Made by a program: the position numbers and the translations under genes. From Gammaproteobacteria bacterium (GTDB lineage Bacteria; Pseudomonadota; Gammaproteobacteria; Steroidobacterales; GCA-2729495), in assembly GCA_028285245.1 (NCBI GenBank), contig JANQPY010000035.1:62001-126000 (forward strand): a DNA stretch of 64,000 nt, given 5' to 3'. Under the pieces are notes generated by a model, which was not told the DNA's origin, made no database searches, and was given only the letters and a program-made list of their open reading frames with translations. The first letter of the stretch is position 1; each line of letters opens with the position of its first letter. This document shows, one piece after another, positions 35,360-42,177 of the stretch.

Positions 35360-36441
35360 CGAATGAGTACTTTGCCGAAGCGCGATGAGCTGGCCATATA
35401 GTTGAAGGCGTCCGGCACACGATCGAATGTGAAGCGCCGGTCAACAATCGCCTGAATATCGTTGGCTGCCACCGCCCGAACCATATCGGCAAGCATTCTT
35501 CGACTTCCATTGCTTATTGCCTTAAGCATGATGTTCTTGATGTAGAAGCCCGGCATTTTTGGGAGCTGCTCTGGCAACGGCGCCGTACCAATCATGATGA
35601 CCCGGGCATTGTTCCCGCAGGCCAGCAGGGACTGGTCCAGCGTCTCCCGGCCCACGTTCTCCAGCACCACATCGACTCCGCGACCGCCGGTCGCATCAAA
35701 AATCACCTCGCCCCAGTTCGGCGTGGTGCGGTAGTTCACGGTGATGGTTGCGCCTAGCTGCCGCATCCGCGCTAGCTTGTCGTCGCTTGACGAGGTAACC
35801 GCGACCCGCGCGCCGCTCGCAAGTGCCAGCATGACCCCCCAGGTTGAGACCCCGCCCGTGCCCAGCGATAGCACCGTTTCGCCCGGCTTGACGCGGGCGA
35901 TCTCCATCAGCGCCTGCCACGCCGTAATGCCTGACCCCGCGAGCGTCGCCGCAGTTTCATCGTCAACTTCATCGGGCAGAGCAACGACGCCAGATGATGG
36001 CAGAACGGCGTGTTCTGCCAGCCAGCCGTCCACCGTATTGCCAATATCGACTGCGTAGTAGGATGGACTCCACGGGCCATCCACCCAGCCAGCAAAGTGA
36101 ACACAGGTCACCCGCTCGCCCGCGCTGAGCCGCCGCACGCGCTCACCGGTAGCTACAACTTCGCCCACTCCCTCACTGAGCGGCACCAGTTCCGGCGGCT
36201 TGTCCACAAGAAACCAGCCGCGTGCGATCCCCAGATCACGCGCCGCCAGAGCGCTGTGGCTGACCTTCACCAGGACATCGTCAGGCCCCATGGTCACGGG
36301 TCTGTCAGCGATGAGGCGCATCGTTGCGTACGCCCCCGGCGGGCCTATCTCCCAGGCGCGCGTGGTTGCGATGGGTGCGGCGGCAGCCTCCCCAATGGCT
36401 GCGGCGCCGGCCGTGGCGGCGAGGAAATCCCGGCGGTTCAT
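35350..36441 (-). CDS. Zinc-less MDR alcohol dehydrogenase with Tat-type signal
   Basis: The 363-residue medium-chain dehydrogenase/reductase starts MNRRDFLAATAGAAAIGEAAAAP, which reads as a Tat signal peptide with RRDFL and an Ala-rich tail. The catalytic domain follows at about 30-150, and the Rossmann part has LSLGTGGVSTWGVMLA (191-206). The zinc-ligand cysteine of alcohol dehydrogenases is replaced (SALAARD instead of CHTD), so it is of the zinc-less quinone-oxidoreductase-like kind. An export signal on such an NAD(P)H enzyme is unusual. It overlaps the upstream NTF2-like gene by four bases (ATGA), which suggests coupled translation. Confidence 0.83.
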   Translation of the reverse strand: MNRRDFLAATAGAAAIGEAAAAPIATTRAWEIGPPGAYATMRLIADRPVTMGPDDVLVKVSHSALAARDLGIARGWFLVDKPPELVPLSEGVGEVVATGERVRRLSAGERVTCVHFAGWVDGPWSPSYYAVDIGNTVDGWLAEHAVLPSSGVVALPDEVDDETAATLAGSGITAWQALMEIARVKPGETVLSLGTGGVSTWGVMLALASGARVAVTSSSDDKLARMRQLGATITVNYRTTPNWGEVIFDATGGRGVDVVLENVGRETLDQSLLACGNNARVIMIGTAPLPEQLPKMPGFYIKNIMLKAISNGSRRMLADMVRAVAANDIQAIVDRRFTFDRVPDAFNYMASSSRFGKVLIRHV

Positions 36442-36935
36442 CCGGGCATGCCCGCAAAGCCGGGGCGGGCATTTTTGATGTACAGATCCGCGATGTAGGA
36501 GATTGGCGCGTCAGGGGCTTCGATCCAGGCAGTCAGACGCCATGTGCCATCGAGCCGGATGAGGGCGGCGACCACGTGATCATCTCCGCCCATCGCCTGA
36601 CCTGCCCAGGCGAAGTCGCGGCCATCCGGCATCTTCGCATCATCGGCAAAATGAATATCCCAGCGCATTCTCAAGGTCACGAGCAGCCGGTCACCGCCGA
36701 GAGACTGCGCACGCAGATCGCTGAAGGACAGCTCGACAGCCTGATGAAATTTTTCGTTGTGCCGCCAGTAACTGCGCACGGCGCCCCAGTCGTTCAGGAC
36801 CTCCGGGACTTCTTCGGGCTTGTATAGCGGCGCTGGTTCGGCGGTTGCCCAGAAAGCCTCTAGACCTTCAGCATCGTTCGCTTTCCACGCCTCGCCGTAG
36901 CGGGCGAAAAATTCCCCTAGTTCTTCGTATGGCAT
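36438..36935 (-). CDS. NTF2-like/SnoaL-type small protein
   Basis: The 165-residue protein has the NTF2-like cone fold pattern: N-terminal helix MPYEELGEFFARYGEAWKAND followed by a small helix and FWATAEP, then strands with VELSFSDLRAQSLGGDRLLVTLRMRWDI and a final TWRLTAWIEAPD. Proteins of this fold include ketosteroid isomerases, cyclases and dehydratases. I cannot see an obvious catalytic pair. The start at 36935 was chosen over the longer frame (37001) because the fold begins there and ATG follows an AGTTCTTCG-free region with better codon use. It directly precedes and overlaps (ATGA) the MDR dehydrogenase, so the two likely act in one pathway. Confidence 0.65.
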   Translation of the reverse strand: MPYEELGEFFARYGEAWKANDAEGLEAFWATAEPAPLYKPEEVPEVLNDWGAVRSYWRHNEKFHQAVELSFSDLRAQSLGGDRLLVTLRMRWDIHFADDAKMPDGRDFAWAGQAMGGDDHVVAALIRLDGTWRLTAWIEAPDAPISYIADLYIKNARPGFAGMPG

Positions 36936-37055
36936 ACCAGTCACTCCCGCCGTCAACCTGAGCGTACCACCGCTCGCTGCCAGAAAACGGCCAGCTGACA
37001 ATCGCTCAAGTCTGCAGATCAGCGCATGGTTGCTGACTCCGCTACTCTACCGCGC

Positions 37056-37745
37056 ATGACGACGCTACTTCTTACCGCGCTCTTATTCGTTGGCACGCAT
37101 CTCGGCCTGGCCGGTACTCCGCTGCGGAGCGTATTGGTCAGACGCGTGGGCGAAACGGCCTATCTCGTCAGCTACGCCGTCATCTCGCTGCTCACCCTCA
37201 CGTGGTTCATCGACGCGTACAAGGTTGCACCCTATGTGGAGACCTGGGGCCAGCTCTACGCGCTGCAACCGATTGTCGTCGTGGCGATGCTGATCGCGTT
37301 TATGCTCGCCGTGATCGGCCTGACCACTCCCAGCCCCACACTGGTTGGTGCGCAGTTGCTGCTCACCAAGGAGCAACCCGCACGCGGCATTCTGCGTATC
37401 ACGCGACATCCGTTCCTGATGGGCGTTTCGCTGTGGGCGCTGGTCCACCTGATCGTCAATGGCGACCTAGCCGCGCTGATGTTCTTTGGGGCCCTGCTGT
37501 TGCTATGTGTGCTCGGTGCGTTCTCTATCGATGCCAAGAGACAGGCCCGCATGGGCAAGCACTGGGGCGAATTTGCAGCGGTGACATCGGTACTGCCCTT
37601 TGTTGCTGTGGCTCAGGGCCGCAACAGGCTCGCCCTGGCTGAGCTGGGCGCGTGGCGTGTGCTGCTATCGCTGGTGGGCTACGGCGCAATGCTGGCTTTT
37701 CACAGCAGGCTGTTTGGCGTGTCGCCATGGCTTGGCCTGGGCTAA
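37056..37745 (+). CDS. NnrU family membrane protein
   Basis: This 229-residue integral membrane protein has about six helices and the NnrU signature: FVGTHLGLAGTPLR with His15 in the first helix, AYLVSYAVISLLTLTWFIDAY and the conserved ITRHPFLMGVSLWALVHLIVNGD (about 115-138) plus a late WGEFAAVTSVLPF. NnrU proteins are associated with nitric oxide or nitrite reductase expression in some proteobacteria and related to plant 15-cis-zeta-carotene isomerase (Z-ISO). No denitrification gene is nearby; a carotenoid oxygenase lies 1.7 kb away. ATG at 37056 is preferred to 37026. It is a single rightward gene divergent from the NTF2-like gene. Confidence 0.85.
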   Translation: MTTLLLTALLFVGTHLGLAGTPLRSVLVRRVGETAYLVSYAVISLLTLTWFIDAYKVAPYVETWGQLYALQPIVVVAMLIAFMLAVIGLTTPSPTLVGAQLLLTKEQPARGILRITRHPFLMGVSLWALVHLIVNGDLAALMFFGALLLLCVLGAFSIDAKRQARMGKHWGEFAAVTSVLPFVAVAQGRNRLALAELGAWRVLLSLVGYGAMLAFHSRLFGVSPWLGLG

Positions 37746-37801
37746 CGGAGTTCGCCCGGATACAGAAGATGAGTGCAGCCTGAAGGCCGGGAAGCCCCTC
37801 G

Positions 37802-38512
37802 CTACCAAGCCACCACGTCACCGTTGTAGCGGCGGAAAGTGCCGGAGTCGGCGAGCGAGAACTCGTCGATGAGTTTCCGAACCCCTGCCACGCTTTCTGG
37901 GATCTCCACGTCAGCAGTACCGAAATCCATCCGGGTCTTTACATACCCGGGACACACCATTGAAACGATAATTCCGCGATCCTTAAGCGTAGCAGCGAGC
38001 AGGCGCATGGACTTATTCAGTGCTGTCTTGCTGCTTGCGTAAGCGAACGCCGCGGTATCACGCTCCACCAACGAGCCGACCGTACTGGAAAGTGACACGA
38101 TTTTTTTCTGCTCGCTGGCTGCGACATGCGACAGAAAAGCCTCCGCCATCTTGACCGGGCCAAACGTATTGATCCGGAGAACCTGGGCCCACAGGTCGTA
38201 GTCGAGCTGGCCGAAGTGCTGGCGACCGATGTGCTCAGGGATGGGCACTGGACCAATAATCCCCGCATTGTTCAGCAGCACGTCGATCGCCTGACCGGCG
38301 AGCCTGCTTGCCAGAGCGTCAATGGCAGCGTGATCGGCAACGTCCAGCCGTTCGATCCGAATGTTGCCGAGCTGCTCAGCGACAGACTGCAAATCGGCCG
38401 CATCGTCCGGGTTACGACAGCAGGCGATGACGTCCCAGTCCGACTGCGCATACTGGCGAGTGAACTCAAGCCCAAGCCCGCGGTTGGCGCCGGTGATTAG
38501 CGTGGTCGGCAT
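37802..38512 (-). CDS. Short-chain dehydrogenase/reductase (cytoplasmic)
   Basis: This 236-residue SDR has TGANRGLG (7-14) for cofactor binding, NNAG (81-84), Ser143 in SLSSTVGS and the catalytic Tyr158 and Lys162 in AYASSK. The length and the NAGIIGP motif fit the C-factor/CsgA-like branch. Unlike the other SDR-type enzymes in this window it has no export signal. The substrate is unknown. It lies 39 bases downstream of the PNPOx-like copy B on the same strand, so the pair is probably one operon; copy A at 18968 also has a Rossmann-fold gene next to it. Confidence 0.85.
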   Translation of the reverse strand: MPTTLITGANRGLGLEFTRQYAQSDWDVIACCRNPDDAADLQSVAEQLGNIRIERLDVADHAAIDALASRLAGQAIDVLLNNAGIIGPVPIPEHIGRQHFGQLDYDLWAQVLRINTFGPVKMAEAFLSHVAASEQKKIVSLSSTVGSLVERDTAAFAYASSKTALNKSMRLLAATLKDRGIIVSMVCPGYVKTRMDFGTADVEIPESVAGVRKLIDEFSLADSGTFRRYNGDVVAW

Positions 38513-38551
38513 TGGTTCAGGGTTCTGTTCAATTACGCGCTCGGGCTGTAC

Positions 38552-39106
38552 TTACACGTTGCCGCCTGGGACGACTTTGGTTTCAGCCTCAGCCCGCCGC
38601 CAGATGTGCCGAGGTGCATAGCCGTCCTTGCGCAGGCGATGCTCTGTGTACACCACGCGATCCGGGTCGAGCCGGGCAAGCATGCCCTGCGGCGGCTCAT
38701 CCAGCGGCCTGCCAAGTTCAGAAGAAGACGCGACCCACTTAAAGATGTGCATGCCATGCTCCCACTCGGGAGAGCCGACCTCTAACAAGGTTGCGGGGCC
38801 AAACAGCTGCGCGCCCATCACGCAAGCCCAACCGGCCATCGGGTTGGCTACCGCCAGACAAACACGCGGTTCACGCTGGATGGCCTTGAGTTTTGGGCTT
38901 CCAGGCTGCGGAAAAAAGAATACCGACAGCCCTTCGTTGTAAAACTCGAGCGGGCTCACGATGGGCTGACCGCTCTTCATCGTTGTGCCAAGGTAGCCGA
39001 TGTTCGTCATGGTCAGGACGCGCTCGATACGGTCTTCCAGCTGCGCCTTCGGCAAGCTTTTTGTCGGCCAGGGCTCCTGCTCCAGCCACGGATGAGCCAA
39101 ACTCAT
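38552..39106 (-). CDS. PNPOx-like FMN-binding split-barrel protein (copy B)
   Basis: The 184-residue protein is a paralogue of the one at 18968-19489; shared blocks are SGQPIVSPLEFY, PGSPKLKAIQREPRVC and GAQLFG followed by WEHGMHIFKW. The fold is the flavin- or F420-binding split barrel, with no PdxH-type C-terminal half. The C-terminal end carries a different extension (RLRKDGYAPRHIWRR then a polar tail). The start has GGGAGTAAGCATC upstream. Together with the SDR that follows it is a small leftward redox operon. The substrate is not known. Confidence 0.8.
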   Translation of the reverse strand: MSLAHPWLEQEPWPTKSLPKAQLEDRIERVLTMTNIGYLGTTMKSGQPIVSPLEFYNEGLSVFFFPQPGSPKLKAIQREPRVCLAVANPMAGWACVMGAQLFGPATLLEVGSPEWEHGMHIFKWVASSSELGRPLDEPPQGMLARLDPDRVVYTEHRLRKDGYAPRHIWRRAEAETKVVPGGNV

Positions 39107-39230
39107 GATGCTTACTCCCTCGCCTGTCGTTACTCTGGCCGGTGATTCTCAGACCCCCTGCTGCAGGTCGAAATGAAGCTGCGCTTAAGCAACCGCTACG
39201 CGGTCCAGCCGTGCAACCATCGCTGGCGTA

Positions 39231-39301
39231 CGGGGGCCAGACCCCAATCCCGGATAAAGGTATGCGTCGCGGTAGTATTTGGGGATTGGGGCGTGACCCC
39301 G
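39231..39301. repeat. Imperfect inverted repeat, REP/RAYT-like
   Basis: The left arm (39231-39251) and the inverse of the right arm (39281-39301) share most of about 21 positions, including CCCCAATCCC, with about 29 bases between them. The arms carry the GGGG(T/C)CA.. CCCCAATCCC sequence, which is typical of extragenic palindromes mobilised by REP-associated tyrosine transposases. No transposase gene is in the window. Confidence 0.5.
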
Positions 39302-39322
39302 GTTGAACGCGTTAAGAGCTAG

Positions 39323-39880
39323 GTGACGGCCGCAGTGACCGAAACGAACTTCCCGCAACACCCATTCTGGGACTACTCACTCCGCCTGTATGGAGCGCCG
39401 GGCGTCAGCGAGGCCTGCCTTAAGCTGCAGGACGAATACGGCCTGGACGTGAACCTCATTCTGTTTTGTCTGTGGGCTGGCACCGAGGGGCCGGGGCGGA
39501 TAACGGCCGACGAGCTCGCCACGGCGCTCGCGCGAACCGCGCCGTGGCAACGCCAGGTCGTGGAGAGGATCCGCTGGCTGCGGCGAACGCTGAAGCTGGA
39601 TGAACTCGGTGCGACGCGCGAGCTGGTTGATCAGTTCAGGCCTGCGGTTCAGGAACTTGAGATTTCGGCTGAGCATGTCGAACAGCTCGTGCTTGCATCG
39701 CTCGTACCAGCGTCGCGCGGTGCCGCTGGTGCACCTGCTGCCGTCGAGAATCTGCTGGCTTACTTTGCCGCGACGGGGGTGTCGCCTGGGTGCCCGGCTT
39801 GCACCAGTGTCATCACCATCCTAGCTCAGGCACTCAGCAACGGCGACCTCGCTGCAGCCGAAGCGATGTGGCCTGGGTAG
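39323..39880 (+). CDS. TIGR02444 family protein
   Basis: The 185-residue protein matches the gammaproteobacterial TIGR02444 family: FWDYSLRLYGAPGVSEACLKLQDEYGLDVNLILFCLWAG (about 13-52) is its hallmark. The rest is helical with WQRQVVERIRWLRRTLK and a C-terminal CPACTSVITILAQAL containing two cysteines. The function of the family is unknown. There is no signal peptide or membrane segment. The start is a GTG at 39323; another GTG lies 12 bases downstream. The palindromic repeat at 39231-39301 sits just upstream. Confidence 0.83.
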   Translation: MTAAVTETNFPQHPFWDYSLRLYGAPGVSEACLKLQDEYGLDVNLILFCLWAGTEGPGRITADELATALARTAPWQRQVVERIRWLRRTLKLDELGATRELVDQFRPAVQELEISAEHVEQLVLASLVPASRGAAGAPAAVENLLAYFAATGVSPGCPACTSVITILAQALSNGDLAAAEAMWPG

Positions 39881-39894
39881 TTCGGTGCACGCAA

Positions 39895-39920
39895 AGGTGC
39901 CGGACATCAGTCCGGCACCT
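39895..39920 (-). terminator. Hairpin terminator between convergent genes
   Basis: An 11-bp perfect stem (AGGTGCCGGAC/GTCCGGCACCT) with a four-base loop lies between the stops at 39880 and 39962. The minus-strand side is followed by TTTGCG, a short T-run, so it serves the leftward gene best and possibly both. Confidence 0.6.
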
Positions 39921-39961
39921 CTGACGGTCAACTAGTATCTCGCTGGCTGTTGCAAAGCCGG

Positions 39962-40375
39962 CTAGTCGCAATACCTCCGCTCCGAGTATCGCAAGCCCAC
40001 CCCATCGAGCCACAGGCCGATAGAGCTGCCGTAGCGCGGGCTGTGTCGCCGATGCTCGCGGTAGTAGCGATCCGGGAATCGGTTGTACCGGTGGCCTCGA
40101 TAGTGCTTCTTATAGCCGTAGTGGCGCCGGTGATCATTTATATGTCGCCGATGCTGCCGGAAGTGGCGCTTGCCGCCATAGTAATGACGCCCCCGATAGC
40201 CGTCACGATAGCCCTTCCGGTAGTCGTTCCGGTAATCATGGTGCCGGTGGTGTACCTGCTTGGCATAGCCGTCCGCCACGCCGCCCCATTTGCTGCGACC
40301 GTCGGCAACGGCAACGTTCGACAGGCTCAGCGCCAGACACAGCGCGGCCGAGGTCAGGGCAAAGTTAGTCTTCAT
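39962..40375 (-). CDS. Secreted His/Tyr/Arg-rich low-complexity protein
   Basis: The 137-residue precursor has a clear signal peptide (1-25, ending NVAVADG) and then about 90 residues made almost only of His, Arg, Tyr, Gly, Asp and Lys, with repeated units such as RNDYRKGYRDGYRG and HYGYKKHYRGHRY. The composition suggests metal binding (His) or binding to acidic polymers such as LPS or DNA. A non-repetitive end (GLWLDGVGLRYSERRYCD) closes the chain with one cysteine. The ATG at 40375 has a textbook AAGGAGGT. It is divergent from the glycine-zipper gene and lies at the edge of an envelope-related cluster. I know no family name for it. Confidence 0.72.
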   Translation of the reverse strand: MKTNFALTSAALCLALSLSNVAVADGRSKWGGVADGYAKQVHHRHHDYRNDYRKGYRDGYRGRHYYGGKRHFRQHRRHINDHRRHYGYKKHYRGHRYNRFPDRYYREHRRHSPRYGSSIGLWLDGVGLRYSERRYCD

Positions 40376-40573
40376 GGCTACCTCCTTATGGGTATCAACC
40401 ACTGTCGACCACGGTAAGCACCGACAACTGAACACTGGCTTAACCAGCCGCCTGATTTCATGATGCAGCGCAGCTATCGGCGCAACCAGGTTGCCGGATT
40501 CAGGTGTGGTTCAGCCTGGGCTGCCTAGGCTCGATGCTCAGGATTGAATGCTGCAAGTGTTGAGGAGCGGCAC

Positions 40574-41185
40574 ATGAACAAGTACCGATTAGCGAATTTT
40601 GTTGTCACTCTGGCTGCCGGTTTGAGTCTGTCTGGCTTCGCCGTCGCCGGCCCGCACGCCGGCGAGTCCCAACTCTTCGTCGAGGCCCCCGTAATCGACG
40701 TAGAGCCTAAGCTTCGCGTCGTGCAAATCACCACGCCGCGCGAGGTCTGTTGGCAGGAGGAAGTCCGTCGGCCAGCCCATGGTGGGTACCGGTCGGGTAC
40801 TCCGCTTGTGCTGGGCGGCATTATTGGCGGCGTCATCGGCAATCAGTTTGGCGGTGGCAGCGGTAAAGACATACTGACTGCCGCGGGCGCCCTGCTGGGC
40901 GCCTCAGTCGGCCGCGACGAAGCTTATCGGCGACAGGCTGCCAGGCACTCCTATGTAAGCCTCGAAGAACGCTGTGAAGTGGAACAGGTTGTGCACGAAG
41001 AAGAGCGGCTGGACGGTTATCGGGTCACCTATGAATACGGCGGACAGACCTTTGTAACGCACACAGCGACAGATCCTGGCGCAACCATCAGGGTGCGTGT
41101 CCGCGTGCAGCCGGTCACCTATAATGACCGCACTTATGGTGGCCACGCGGCTGATTGGCGACAGGCGCGTCACTTTCGAAGGTAA
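40574..41185 (+). CDS. Glycine-zipper 2TM domain envelope protein
   Basis: The 203-residue precursor has a signal peptide (1-25) and a glycine-zipper segment of two short membrane-like helices (about 80-113: LGGIIGGVIGN and AAGALLGASVG), as in SlyB/OsmB-type outer-membrane proteins. The part after it, RCEVEQVVHEEERLDGYRVTYEYGGQ followed by TDPGATIRVRVRVQP, is the usual second domain of this family. No lipobox is seen. GAGGAGCGGCAC is upstream of the ATG at 40574. The PepSY and two-component genes follow in the same direction within 10 bases, so these four are probably one operon or regulon. Confidence 0.8.
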   Translation: MNKYRLANFVVTLAAGLSLSGFAVAGPHAGESQLFVEAPVIDVEPKLRVVQITTPREVCWQEEVRRPAHGGYRSGTPLVLGGIIGGVIGNQFGGGSGKDILTAAGALLGASVGRDEAYRRQAARHSYVSLEERCEVEQVVHEEERLDGYRVTYEYGGQTFVTHTATDPGATIRVRVRVQPVTYNDRTYGGHAADWRQARHFRR

Positions 41186-41190
41186 ACACA

Positions 41191-41475
41191 ATGTACGCGA
41201 GGATTTCCGGCCTGGTTTTGTATGCATTGCTGGCCGGAGCCCTCGCGGCCTTCTCCCAACCTGTATCGGCCGACGGACACCGCGGCAACATTGCCGCGCA
41301 GACTGAAATCTCTGCGGACCAGGCAGCAGCAGCGGCCAGCCAGGCCACCGGAGGCCGCGTGCTGAAGGTGGAACGTGTTGGCAACCGGTTCCGCGTGCGG
41401 GTGCTGACGGAGGGCGAAGGCCAACGCATTCGCACCGTCTCCGTTGATGTCTTTACCGGCCGAGTCAGCGACTAG
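41191..41475 (+). CDS. Secreted PepSY-domain-like small protein
   Basis: This 94-residue precursor has a signal peptide (1-27) and then a PepSY-type domain: TEISADQAAAAASQATGGRVLKVERV followed by a strand and RIRTVSVDVFTGRVSD. PepSY proteins often inhibit proteases or bind a sensor kinase. In many Proteobacteria a short PepSY protein precedes a PhoP/PhoQ-like pair, as here: the response regulator starts 9 bases later. It may therefore be a target or modulator of that kinase. The ATG at 41191 is 5 bases after the glycine-zipper stop. Confidence 0.75.
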   Translation: MYARISGLVLYALLAGALAAFSQPVSADGHRGNIAAQTEISADQAAAAASQATGGRVLKVERVGNRFRVRVLTEGEGQRIRTVSVDVFTGRVSD

Positions 41476-41484
41476 GAGTACCTG

Positions 41485-42177
41485 GTGCGCGTGCTCGTCG
41501 TCGAAGATGAAGACGCGCTGCGCGAGCAGCTGGTCGGCGCGCTGACTGCCGAAGGTCTGGCGGTAGACGCGACTGGCAGCGGTGAAGAAGCTGTCTTCAT
41601 GGGCAATGAGTATCCGGTAGACGTCGCCATTCTTGATCTGGGGCTGCCGGACCTGGACGGACTGAAGGTCCTTGGGCGCTGGCGAGCCGAGGGGCGCCTG
41701 TTCCCGGTGTTGATTCTGACGGCCCGCAGCCGCTGGGAACAGAAGGTTGATGGACTGGAAACTGGCGCCGACGACTACCTCACCAAGCCCTTCCACATGG
41801 CGGAGGTGCTGGCCAGGCTCCGCGCGCTGGTGCGCCGCTCGGCAGGCTGGGCGAGCACGCTGCTCGAAACGGGGCCACTTGCCATGGACACCAGCAGCCA
41901 GATGGTGACGGTCGCCGACAAAGAGGTTTCGCTGACAGCGTTTGAGTACCGGCTGCTTGAGTATCTGATGCTGCACTCAGGGGAGGTCGTATCCAAAGCT
42001 ACGCTAACCGAGCATCTGTACAACGAAGACCACGACCGGGATAGCAACGTGCTGGAGGTGCTGGTCGGCCGGCTGCGGCGAAAACTCGACCCGGACGGCA
42101 AGCTCAAGCCTATCGAGACTTTGCGCGGACGCGGCTATCGGCTGCGCGCGGACCTAGGCCGTGCCGGATCAGCGTGA
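41485..42177 (+). CDS. OmpR/PhoP-family response regulator
   Basis: This 230-residue regulator has a receiver domain with acidic pocket Glu7-Asp8, phosphoacceptor Asp51 in AILDLGLPDLDG and the switch Thr/Lys in LILTAR and LTKPF, then a winged-helix DNA-binding domain (about 128-225) with EVVSKATLTEHLYNED and IETLRGRGYRL. It fits the PhoP/QseB group. It starts with a GTG at 41485 and overlaps the kinase gene by 17 bases, so both are coupled. It should control envelope genes, likely including its own operon; I could not read a binding site. Confidence 0.9.
   Translation: MRVLVVEDEDALREQLVGALTAEGLAVDATGSGEEAVFMGNEYPVDVAILDLGLPDLDGLKVLGRWRAEGRLFPVLILTARSRWEQKVDGLETGADDYLTKPFHMAEVLARLRALVRRSAGWASTLLETGPLAMDTSSQMVTVADKEVSLTAFEYRLLEYLMLHSGEVVSKATLTEHLYNEDHDRDSNVLEVLVGRLRRKLDPDGKLKPIETLRGRGYRLRADLGRAGSA

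Noticed and set aside
41170..41976. 268-codon minus-strand frame
   Set aside because: It is antisense to the PepSY and response-regulator genes.
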